From assembly GCF_020217485.1 (NCBI RefSeq), contig NZ_JAEKMI010000041.1, positions 1-40,904 of the forward strand: a stretch of 40,904 nt of DNA, written 5' to 3'. The position numbers were made by a program, and so were the translations under genes. Positions 34,006-40,904 of the stretch are shown here, in pieces; the stretch's first letter is position 1; each line of letters starts with the position of its first letter. The notes below the pieces were generated by a model that worked only from the letters and a program-made list of their open reading frames with translations, ran no database searches and was not told where the DNA came from. The DNA is from Mycobacterium sp. WUMAC-067 (GTDB taxonomy: Bacteria > Actinomycetota > Actinomycetes > Mycobacteriales > Mycobacteriaceae).

Positions 34006-35379
34006 GTGGGTGTCACGGCCGATGTCGTGGTCGTCGGCGCGGGCTTGAGCGGCCTCGAAGTCGCCCGCCTGCTGGCCGCCGACGGTCTCCGGGACGTCCT
34101 GGTGCTGGACTCGGGAGGGGTGGGCACCGGATTCGGGCCGGCCACCCCAGCAGTGCGGTGGCACAGTTCACTGCCGCCGCACTACCAGGTTGTGCGGCGT
34201 TCCGACCAGGTCGGCGGGCGGTCGCTGCGCTGGCACGGCGTGGTCATCCGGATGGACGACTGGGCGCTGGCCGATCTGTGCTGGCCAGAGCGCATTCGGG
34301 CGGCGCTACTCGAGTCGCTGTACGACGACGTCGAGCGCGATCTCATGGCCTGGGCTGGCGGCCCGCTGGCGCCGGCGCCGCCTGCTCGGCCGCCCGATCC
34401 AGTCTCGGCGGCGCTGGGCACGCTGCTTCGCCCGGTCCCGCAGGCGGTGCGGTCCGAGGGTGGCGTTCGGCGCGCATACACCCCGTTCGACCGCTGCGCT
34501 GGCGGGCGGGGGCCGCAGATCCGTGCCCGCTGTGAGGCGGTGGAGCTGGTGTCTGGTCGGGGGCGGGTCCGCGGGGTTCGGGTACGGCGTGCCGACGGCG
34601 CGGAGGAGGTGATCTCCGCCGGCGGGGTCGTGCTGGCCGCCGGGACGCTGGAGAACACCAGATTGGTGGCCCAACTTCCCGAGCTGGCCGGTCACGGCCC
34701 GGTGATCGGGCTCAATGATCACCTCGTGCGCGGTTTCGTGGTCCGGTTGCCGGCTGCGGCGCTCGGGGTATCCGGCTCGCTAGACGCCCTGTGGTACGCA
34801 CCCGGTGATGCGACTGCCCGCTGCAACGTCTTCGTCCGCCTCAGGGACGCGCCCGACAGCCACCCGGAAGAGGTCCTGCTCGACGTGTGGGCGATGGGGG
34901 AGCAGGTGCGATCCGCGCACACCCGGGTGTCGTTCACGCCCATGGCCGGATCGCCGTGGCCGGGCCTGATCGAGCCCGGTTTCGCGCCGGACGACCTTGA
35001 CGTGCTGGCCGCGCAGCGCGACCTGCTCGGTCGTGTGTGGACGAACGTCGCGGCGGGCGTCGGCCTCCGCGCTCCGGAGCTGCGGTTCGGCGATTTCCGC
35101 ACCGCCCCCGAACCGTTCGACACGGCGATGATGCAGGTGACCGGACTGCCGGTCGGGGCACCGGCGACCTATGGGTGGCCACTGGGGTCCGTCGATCACG
35201 AGGCGGGGACGCTGCCGCTCGGCGGTGATCTCGTCGACGAGCACGGGCGGCTGCGCGCCGTGGACGGCGCCTACGTGGTCGGCCCGGCGTCCTTCCCTCG
35301 TTCCGGGGCGGCCAACCCCTCGCTCACCACGCTCGCTCTGGCCCACTGGACCGCGACCGGGCTGACGTCGACGTCCTGA
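34006..35379 (+). CDS. GMC-type FAD oxidoreductase
   Basis: A 457-residue flavoprotein. The N-terminal Rossmann motif VVVVGAGLSGLEVARLLA binds FAD; RSDQVGGRSLRWHGVVIRM matches the second GMC flavin-contact region; AGGVVLAAGTLENTRLV is the mid-domain adenine-proximal motif; and the C-terminus has the GMC signature VVGPASFPRSGAANPSLTTLALA. Family members oxidize alcohols to aldehydes or ketones. I chose GTG at 34006, with GGAGG six bases upstream, over the upstream ATGs. It is divergent from the DMFase-like gene (78 bp gap) and converges on the aminotransferase gene (45 bp). Together with that enzyme it could turn a hydroxyl into an amine, as FAD dehydrogenase/aminotransferase pairs do in aminoglycoside pathways. 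Confidence 0.87.
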   Translation: MGVTADVVVVGAGLSGLEVARLLAADGLRDVLVLDSGGVGTGFGPATPAVRWHSSLPPHYQVVRRSDQVGGRSLRWHGVVIRMDDWALADLCWPERIRAALLESLYDDVERDLMAWAGGPLAPAPPARPPDPVSAALGTLLRPVPQAVRSEGGVRRAYTPFDRCAGGRGPQIRARCEAVELVSGRGRVRGVRVRRADGAEEVISAGGVVLAAGTLENTRLVAQLPELAGHGPVIGLNDHLVRGFVVRLPAAALGVSGSLDALWYAPGDATARCNVFVRLRDAPDSHPEEVLLDVWAMGEQVRSAHTRVSFTPMAGSPWPGLIEPGFAPDDLDVLAAQRDLLGRVWTNVAAGVGLRAPELRFGDFRTAPEPFDTAMMQVTGLPVGAPATYGWPLGSVDHEAGTLPLGGDLVDEHGRLRAVDGAYVVGPASFPRSGAANPSLTTLALAHWTATGLTSTS

Positions 35380-35424
35380 CCATGCGCCGGCACGCTGCAG
35401 GCCAGCCGGCGGTCAGTCAGCGGC

Positions 35425-36687
35425 TCACAGCTCGTCTGCGTGTGTGGCGACCTTGTGGAAGGCCGCCACAATCGCCTCTAGGCCGGCGGGCTCGGACAGT
35501 AGGGCGCGGTGGGGCAACAGGATCAGGTTCTCGTAGAGCGCCTCGGCCGCAGGGAAGCGTTGCTGCGCCGCCTCGCGCAGTCGGTCATGCAGCCACCGGT
35601 AGCGTTCCTTGGTCTGCGGGCAGTACAGGATGTTGTCGTGCAGCGGCCGATCCGAGCGGTACACGCGCAGGCCGAGTTCGGCCGCCAGCGCGGCGCACAC
35701 CCGATCGGTCGGCGCGTCCGCGAAGGCGCCGGGGTCGCGGCGCACGGTGTAGGCGAAGATGCTTGGCAGCTCCAGCTGGGCTGGCCGGGCCATGGGCCGC
35801 ACGCCCGGCACCCCGGCGAGTTCGCTGTCGAGCAGCTCGGCCGCCCGGGCCCGCTGCCGCAACTGCTGGGGCAACCGTTCGAGCTGGTCGAGCAGCAGCG
35901 CCGCAGGCAGCTCGGCCAGGCAGTGGTTGGTGCCCATCACCTCGCCCGCCTCGACCAGGTAGGGATAGCCGATGTCCGGCTCGGCGGCGGGATAACGCCG
36001 GGCATCCGCCCGTAATTGTTGGAGCCGGTCGTAGAGCGCCGGATCCTTGGTGACGACGGCGCCGCCCTCACCGCAGGTGAGCACCTTTCCCTGCTGCATG
36101 CTGAAAGCCCCCACCGCGCCCAGCGAGCCGGCCGGCCGGCCTCCCCAGCGGGCGCCGTGCGCCTGCGCGCAGTCCTCGACTACTGGCAGCCCGTGCGCGG
36201 CCGCCAGGGCGCCGATCGCGTCCATATCGGCCATTCGACAGTGCAGGTGCACGACGGTGACCGCGCGGGTTCGCTCGGTCACCGCGGCCGACAGGGCCCG
36301 GGGATCCATACATCCGGTTTGCGGGTCGACATCGACGAACACCGGGACCGCGTTGACATTGAGCACCGCCGTCGCCGTGGCCACCCAGGTCAGCACCGGG
36401 ACAATCACCTCGTCCCCGGCTCCCACCCCGAGCGCCTCCAATGCGATCATCAGACTGCTCGAACCGTGGTCGGTGCTCACGCAATACGGCACCTCGACGA
36501 ATTCGGCGAACCTACGGGCGAACACCTGCTCGTAGGGCTGCGCGCCGGTCCAGCCGCTGCTGACCGTCCACCGGCCGCTGCCCAGCGCGGCGACGACCCG
36601 TTCGGATGTGCGCGCGTCATGCTGCGGCCACGCCGGCCAACCGTCTTGCCACAGCGGCGAGCCCCCGGCGATCGCGAGCGTGGCCAT
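35425..36687 (-). CDS. DegT/DnrJ/EryC1 aminotransferase, StsC/AHBA-synthase-like
   Basis: A 420-residue PLP enzyme of the sugar aminotransferase family. STDHGSSSLMIAL binds the cofactor phosphate, PVLTWVATATAVL and VEDCAQAHGARW are typical strands (Asp172 contacts the PLP ring nitrogen), and Lys201 in MQQGKVLTCGEGGA forms the Schiff base. The QQGK..T.GEGG form and the opening LAIAGGSPLW are characteristic of the branch with glutamine:scyllo-inosose aminotransferases and AHBA synthase, so an aminocyclitol or keto-sugar substrate is likely. ATG start with AGGAG eight bases upstream. It is not in an operon with another gene in the window but faces the GMC oxidase, whose product it could aminate. 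Confidence 0.9.
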   Translation of the reverse strand: MATLAIAGGSPLWQDGWPAWPQHDARTSERVVAALGSGRWTVSSGWTGAQPYEQVFARRFAEFVEVPYCVSTDHGSSSLMIALEALGVGAGDEVIVPVLTWVATATAVLNVNAVPVFVDVDPQTGCMDPRALSAAVTERTRAVTVVHLHCRMADMDAIGALAAAHGLPVVEDCAQAHGARWGGRPAGSLGAVGAFSMQQGKVLTCGEGGAVVTKDPALYDRLQQLRADARRYPAAEPDIGYPYLVEAGEVMGTNHCLAELPAALLLDQLERLPQQLRQRARAAELLDSELAGVPGVRPMARPAQLELPSIFAYTVRRDPGAFADAPTDRVCAALAAELGLRVYRSDRPLHDNILYCPQTKERYRWLHDRLREAAQQRFPAAEALYENLILLPHRALLSEPAGLEAIVAAFHKVATHADEL

Positions 36688-37019
36688 TCACGTTCTCCTC
36701 GTCTTGGCGGGCACCGCTGGGTTACCCAATGCACCGAGCCAGTCCCGGCGTACTTAACGCGAGATTACGTTCCCGGGACGTCTTGAGTGCCTGACGAAAA
36801 CGGGCTTGCCGCCGTGCGGGCCCTAATGACAGCTGCGGTCGAGTCCTCCGACGAGAATCGGTCCTTTCATACGACTTCACCGACACAAAACTGTGGCGGT
36901 GCACCCATGATCCAGCGGGCGGTAGGTGGCCGACCATCCGCCCCCACGAACCGTCTCTGACGATCATGTGTTGCCTAAGGGGAAGGAATTTTCGTCGCAC
37001 GATTCCTCGCATTGCGCAT
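36688..37019. other. intergenic region, nothing recognized
   Basis: 332 bases between the aminotransferase start and the end of the Met-rich membrane protein gene (both minus strand), containing the aminotransferase promoter. No iron box, no CsoR-like palindrome and no coding frame with family features. Confidence 0.45.
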
Positions 37020-37358
37020 TTACCGCCCAGGGCTGGGCATGGGCATGTTCGGCATCGGGGACATGCTCGGCATCGATGGCATTGGCGACATCGACGGCAT
37101 GCCAGGCGTATTCGGCATGTTTCCCATCGGCATCTTCATGCCGTCCATCATTTTCTTCATGTCCTCTCTCATGGCGGCACAACACGGCATGTCTCCATTC
37201 ATGGAGCCACAACAGTTAGGGTGCGCGAACAGAAGGTATAGACCCGCGACGATCACGAAGATGCCGACCGCGATGCCGGTAATGGCAACGGCTGGGTAGA
37301 GCCAGCGAGTCCACCGGGGGTGGTGGCGGCCGGAGGGGTGGGGGGTTGTGTCGGTCAT
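37020..37358 (-). CDS. small single-span membrane protein with Met/Cys-rich tail
   Basis: A 112-residue protein of no family I recognize. Residues 1-18 are polar and basic with several His (HPSGRHHPRW). One membrane helix follows (about 19-45, YPAVAITGIAVGIFVIVAGLY). The remaining 65 residues are dominated by Met, Pro, Ser and Cys: NCCGSMNGDMPCCAAM, then MKKMMDGMKMPMG, then repeats of the form MPSMSPMPSMP to the end. The positive-inside rule puts the tail outside the cytoplasm. Met/Cys-rich tails of this kind bind Cu(I) in other systems, and the DUF305 protein in this window also has MxxM-type repeats. Start ATG at 37358 has AAAGGTAGGG upstream; the frame opens 14 codons earlier. Copper binding is inference. 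Confidence 0.78.
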   Translation of the reverse strand: MTDTTPHPSGRHHPRWTRWLYPAVAITGIAVGIFVIVAGLYLLFAHPNCCGSMNGDMPCCAAMREDMKKMMDGMKMPMGNMPNTPGMPSMSPMPSMPSMSPMPNMPMPSPGR

Positions 37359-37396
37359 TGCTTCCCTACCTTTCTGGGTGTTCCAGGCCGAACCGT

Positions 37397-37419
37397 ACAC
37401 ACTCTTGTTTTCGGTGTGT
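37397..37419. promoter_or_regulatory. inverted repeat upstream of the Met-rich protein gene
   Basis: ACACAC (37397-37402) and GTGTGT (37414-37419) are separated by 11 bp, about 40 bp upstream of the start codon on the minus strand. It could be a regulator site. It does not match the CsoR/RicR pattern, so any link to copper is unsupported. Confidence 0.3.
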
Positions 37420-37424
37420 GGGCA

Positions 37425-38984
37425 ATCAAGGTCGGGGGTCGGCGCATCGAGCTTGGCGAGGTGGATTCCGCGCTGGTGAATCTGCTCGGCGTCAGCGCCG
37501 CAGCTGCCGCCGTGCGGCGCACGCCCGGCGCCGGCGAGCTTGCTGGTCGGCTACATCGTGAGCATCGATCCATCGTTCGATGTGGCGGCCGCACGGACGG
37601 CGCTGGAGCAAACGCTGCCCGCGGCGCTGGTGCCGCGGCTGGTGCTCGTTGAGCAGTTGCCCGCCCGCATGTCGGGCAAAGTGAACCAGGACGCGCTGCC
37701 GTGGCCGGTTGGCGAAATGGCGAATGAATCGCCAAACCTCGGGGACACGATGGGCTGGCTGGCCGGGCCGTGGCGCCAGGTATTGGGCGCTGCCATCGAC
37801 GGGCCGGACGCCGATTTCTTCGCGCTGGGTGGCGAATCGCTGTCGGCGGCTCAGCTGGTGGAAGCGCTGCGCCACCGCTATCCGCAGATGACGATAGCCG
37901 AGCTCCACGACCATCCCCGGCTGTCGTCGTTGGCCCGTTTTATCGATGAGTTCGATCCGCCGGTCCGCGTCGCGCCGCACGCGGTGCGCCCGACGCCCGT
38001 GGTGGACACAGGCCGCGCAGGTGCTGCTGTCGCTACCGCTGCCGACCCTGACGGCATGCAGTGGGGTGAGGTGGCTGGCGCTGGCAACACTGTCGCCGGC
38101 CCGCTGCGGCTGCTGTCATGGCCGGTGACGGTCGACGGGTGGTGGATCATCGCCGGATTTCTGTTGTTCATCACCCCGGCGGGGCGCATAGCCATCGCGG
38201 TCTTCGGAGCGCGGCTGCTGCTATCACGCTTGCAGCAGGGCACCTACCGGCGCGGGGGCTCCGAGCACCTGCGGGTCGCTGCAGCTGAAAGCGCTGCGGT
38301 CCCTCGTCGAGACCTGCCAGCTGATCCCGTTGATGGTGATGATTGCCATCGGCGTCGCCGTCGTGGACGCATTGCGTTGGCTGGCAAGCGAATTCGGCTA
38401 CGGCTGGGCTGCTCTGGGCAGCGGTGTCGTGCTGCTGGCGGCCGGCGCGATCGCCGGCGCTGCCACGATACTGGCGAAATGGTTGTCGGTCGGCCGCATC
38501 CGGGTGACCGAGCGGCCGCTGTGGTCGTCGTTCGTGTGGCGCAACGAGGTGTCTGAAGCCTTCGTGCAGACGGTGGCGGCCCCTGGTTCGCGCGGGGGCC
38601 CGCGGCACGCCGGTGTTGAACCTGTGGTTGCGCGCGCTGGGCAGCGGCGCCAGCGTCAACCGCGGCTGCGTGGTTCAGACGCATTTGTTCCACGACCGGA
38701 TCATGCGCACCGGCACGGTGGTCCTGGAATCCGGAGCTACGCCGGGCCCGCATAGTGTGGCGCTGCCGACGGCCCGGCCGGGTACCGGCGCCACCGTCGG
38801 ACCGGCGTCGCTGGTGATGCGCGGCGAGCACGTGCCGTCGTCGACCTGCTGGCAGGGAAATCCCATCGCGCCGTGGGTGTTCCGCAAGAAACGCCTGGGC
38901 CGGGCGGTCGGCGGCCAACCGAGAACATCGCCGCGTGAGGAATCCTGCCGAGGCGGCCGGAAAAGTGCGCGCGCTGGCGCCGCC
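37425..38984 (+). pseudogene. decayed 3' half of a Pls/PosA-type NRPS
   Basis: The remains of a large synthetase with the layout adenylation - carrier - membrane domain - left-handed beta-helix acyltransferase, as in epsilon-polylysine-synthetase-like (Pls/PosA) proteins. It begins inside the A domain at IKVGGRRIELGEVDSAL (A8 motif). An extra T near 37540 shifts the frame, after which LVGYIVSIDPSF, LPARMSGKVNQDALP (A10 Lys) and an intact carrier motif FFALGGESLSAAQLV follow. Membrane helices (WWIIAGFLLFITPAGRIAIAVF) lead to a second shift with deletion near 38270, further helices, and a third near 38600 before LRALGSGASVNRGCVVQTHLF and the GNPIAPW end of the beta-helix domain. The first two thirds of the gene are missing, so it cannot be functional. 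Confidence 0.75.
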
Positions 38985-39083
38985 ATGATCGACCCGGAGC
39001 TGAGTCGCGCTACGAACTTCCACATGGAATACAACGTCGCAAGCAACCGGCTGTCGGGTGGGGCCACGATCACCGCGGTCACC
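38985..39083 (+). pseudogene. N-terminal stub of an M1-family peptidase gene
   Basis: An ATG followed by about 33 codons reading IDPELSRATNF..MEYNVASNRLSGGATITAVT. The last part matches the start of mycobacterial M1 (aminopeptidase N-like) metallopeptidases (roughly EYKVASNRLSGxATITAV). The frame then runs into the antisense 3' end of the PLP-enzyme gene, so everything after the first strand is gone, including the zinc site. An M1 gene next to a Pls/PosA NRPS suggests that both relics came from one ancestral locus. Confidence 0.55.
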
Positions 39084-40329
39084 GGCACATGCCTTTCGGC
39101 AGCGCACCTTCGAGAGCTGTCAGGGTGGGTTCAAGCACCGGTAGATCCGGCAGGTGGCTCGCGGACGAGCCGGGGTCCTTCAACCCGGTCGACGTCGACA
39201 ACACCACCACGCTCTCATCAGGATCGATCCACTTCCGCTCGGCAAGTTGTTGAGCTGCGAGCACCGCCAACACGGACGCCCCTTCTGCGTAAATGCCTTC
39301 GGTCGAGGCCAATTCGAGTTGCATGCGGGCGATCGCGTCATTGCTTGGTTCGGCGATTGCCGTCCCGTTGGTGGCTTTTATGGCGTCCAATCCCTGATAG
39401 GTGGCCCTTCGCGTCGCCACGGAAAACGCCATTGACGGCTGAGTGGCAACCGTTGGCTGCTCTCCTTCTTCGCAATGGAGCCCGCCGACGTAGGCGCCGA
39501 ACGGGTCGACCGCGACCAACCTGGGCATGCGGCTGATAAGACCCAAACCGACGAGGTCGGAAAATCCCCGGCGAAGACCGGCCAACCCGTCACCGTGGGC
39601 GGTTGGCACCACGACAACGTCGGGCGTTTCGCCGAGTTGGCGCCACAGCTCGAAGGCGATCGTCTTGTACCCCTGAATGCCAAACGGATTGGAGCCGATC
39701 TGGGGAGTTACAAGCCCGGATACCGGCATCCAGCCGAACGCCTCGACCGCCGCCCGCAGCACCGACCACCGGTCCGGGCCGTTGTCGTAAGCGACGACGC
39801 AGGCGCCGTAGGCCTGCATCAGAATCCTGATCTCGCGCGGCACTGAAGACACGGTGAGCACCACGCAGCCAAGCCCCGCGGCGGCGGCGTAGGCGGCGAC
39901 CGCTGCGCCGTGGTTGCCGGTCGAGGAGACGACGACGGTTGAAGCTCCAAAGGCCGCCGCCTTCGTGACGGCGACCGCTGCGAGCCTGTCCTTGTATGAC
40001 CATGTCGGATTGCGCGCCTCGTCTTTGAGCATGAGTCTGCGCAAGCCCAGTCGTGTCCCCATCCGACGCAACGAAACCAGAGGCGTCCCACCTTCGCCCA
40101 GGCTCACCGGGACGTCGTCGGGCGCCAACGGCAGCAATCCGCGAAAGCCGAAAATGCCCGGCTGGGACGCCTGCCACGGCAAGGGACCCGGCGCCAACGC
40201 GTATGCAGGGGCCAGATTGACTCCGATGCCGTGGCGGGCGCAGGCCGGGCATCCCAACGATGCTTGGTCTTCTGTTGCTTGCACTTCGCACCGGGGACAA
40301 CGGAGAAACCCAAGATAGCGTGCGTTCAT
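39079..40329 (-). CDS. threonine synthase-like PLP enzyme with zinc ribbon
   Basis: A 416-residue fold-type II PLP enzyme. The N-terminus holds a zinc-ribbon (Cys11-x2-Cys14 and Cys27-x2-Cys30), as in several threonine synthase-like proteins. LGEGGTPLVSL is the usual pre-catalytic strand, Lys113 in NPTWSYKDR forms the Schiff base, VVVSSTGNHGAAVAAYAA binds the cofactor phosphate, and HGDGLAGLRRGF is typical of the fold. ATG at 40329 puts the zinc ribbon at residue 11; the frame is open to 40380 and both starts have poor ribosome binding sites. The family includes threonine synthase and lyases/synthases of specialized metabolism; a housekeeping copy is unlikely given the surroundings of relics, but the reaction is not readable. 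Confidence 0.85.
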   Translation of the reverse strand: MNARYLGFLRCPRCEVQATEDQASLGCPACARHGIGVNLAPAYALAPGPLPWQASQPGIFGFRGLLPLAPDDVPVSLGEGGTPLVSLRRMGTRLGLRRLMLKDEARNPTWSYKDRLAAVAVTKAAAFGASTVVVSSTGNHGAAVAAYAAAAGLGCVVLTVSSVPREIRILMQAYGACVVAYDNGPDRWSVLRAAVEAFGWMPVSGLVTPQIGSNPFGIQGYKTIAFELWRQLGETPDVVVVPTAHGDGLAGLRRGFSDLVGLGLISRMPRLVAVDPFGAYVGGLHCEEGEQPTVATQPSMAFSVATRRATYQGLDAIKATNGTAIAEPSNDAIARMQLELASTEGIYAEGASVLAVLAAQQLAERKWIDPDESVVVLSTSTGLKDPGSSASHLPDLPVLEPTLTALEGALPKGMCR

Positions 40330-40512
40330 AGTGTTACGACGGCGAATTCCCGATCGAGCATGGTTAGAGGTCTGACCCATCTTCGGTGACCACCCCAGGC
40401 ATTTTCCGGTCGACCACCGCGGTGGATTCGGTGAAAGTGCGGTGATCCGGGCTTACGTGGCATGTACTTCCCGATCGAGGCAACCATGACACGTAACTGT
40501 ACGACTGGGCTT

Positions 40513-40904
40513 GACCCCGTTTGGTGGACATAGGGTCAGGCGGCCTGTGCCGTCTGAGTGAATGTGTTTTCGTATTCGACCGGGCTGATCATGCCGATAG
40601 CCGAATGTCGTCTGCGCCGGTTGTAGACCCGCTCGATCCAGTCGCCGACAACGAGCTTAGCCGCCGCCCGGTTGGGCACAAGTACCGGTCATAGAACTCG
40701 ACTTTCAATGTGGCCCATAATGATTCGGATGCAGCGTTATCCCAACACACCCCGGTACGGCCGACCGAGCGGGCCACGTTGTGTGCCGGTCAGCGAAGCG
40801 TGCGAGCTGCGCGCAGGTGTACCAAGAGCCGAGGTCGGCATGCTCGCCGCGCATTGCCACCGCCATCGCGACCGCGGACTCCACGAGATCGGTACGCACG
40901 TGGT
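40513..40904 (-). mobile_element. IS3-family insertion sequence, degenerate, cut by window end
   Basis: The 3' part of an IS3-type OrfB transposase on the minus strand (stop at 40537-40539). The retroviral-integrase-type end is recognizable in pieces: LVESAVAMAVAMRGEHADLGSWYT, then ARSVGRTGVCWDNAASESLWATLK (with the conserved Glu), then WIERVYNRRRRHSAIGMISPVEYE. The pieces are in different frames: two extra bases near 40786 (CACACAAC instead of CACAAC) and a further shift near 40675 break the protein. The element's end is probably the TGACCCC sequence starting at 40513, 24 bp beyond the stop. The other end and orfA lie outside the window. Confidence 0.75.

Noticed and set aside
34006..35379. 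Identification of the GMC protein as the mycofactocin oxidoreductase MftG
   Set aside because: No mftA-F genes are nearby, and the neighbours (StsC-like aminotransferase, DMFase-like protein) do not fit mycofactocin.
37030..37140. GGCAT-type tandem DNA repeat as a possible array or CRISPR-like element
   Set aside because: It is the coding sequence of the Met/Pro/Ser repeats of the small membrane protein, with no spacers.
38613..39536. Long plus-strand open frame as an intact protein
   Set aside because: Its left part is the end of the NRPS relic, its middle the M1 stub, and its right part is antisense to the PLP-enzyme gene.

Overview
The window looks like a high-GC chromosomal accessory region of a Mycobacterium, probably a slow-growing non-tuberculous species. 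The pointers are two IdeR-type iron boxes, a mycobactin-style NRPS/PKS set, a DUF305 lipoprotein with a CopA/CopZ pair, a mycobacterial-type dinF with a relic of its usual neighbour nrnA, frequent GTG starts and ATGA/GTGA stop-start overlaps. I see no tRNA, rRNA or CRISPR array. Species assignment is inference.

Layout. (1) 1-3721: copper block. A DUF305 lipoprotein with a Met-rich linker (+) converges on a P1B copper ATPase and a CopZ chaperone (-); a CsoR-like palindrome sits between the -35 and -10 of the copZ promoter. (2) 3946-21288: siderophore-like block. The minus strand reads GNAT acyltransferase (mbtK-like), then type II thioesterase, ketosynthase and an AT-KR-ACP polyketide synthase (mbtT-mbtC-mbtD-like). 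The plus strand reads two NRPSs (mbtE-like C-A-T-C-T, mbtF-like C-A-T-E) and a frameshifted carrier-protein relic. A SagB-type flavin oxidoreductase converges on that relic. IdeR boxes lie upstream of mbtT and in the mbtK/mbtE divergent region. No salicylate synthase, salicyl-AMP ligase, Cy-domain NRPS (mbtB) or lysine N-hydroxylase is present here. (3) 21654-27471: a DUF1275 membrane protein, an eroded nrnA tail followed by an intact MATE gene (dinF), a two-component system and a small secreted Gly-rich repeat protein.

(4) 27662-30641: a tightly coupled TetR / alpha-beta hydrolase / nitrilase-membrane fusion operon. (5) 30638-36687: an unassigned four-gene group: GT-A-like glycosyltransferase, N,N-dimethylformamidase-like protein, GMC/FAD oxidoreductase and StsC/AHBA-like PLP aminotransferase. 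It has the make-up of a small amino-sugar or aminocyclitol tailoring pathway. (6) 37020-40904: a Met/Cys-rich single-span membrane protein that echoes the copper theme, a decayed 3' half of a Pls/PosA-type NRPS running into the start of an M1 peptidase gene, a threonine-synthase-like PLP enzyme, and a broken IS3-family transposase at the window edge.

How it fits together. The siderophore block is iron-controlled and would elongate and finish a peptide-polyketide chain, but it needs starter and hydroxylation enzymes from elsewhere in the genome. The relics (carrier protein, nrnA, Pls/PosA NRPS, M1 peptidase, IS3) mark this as a mosaic region assembled and eroded by recombination. The two most promising undescribed systems are the starter-less mbt-like cluster with a SagB oxidase and the GT/DMFase-like/GMC/aminotransferase group.
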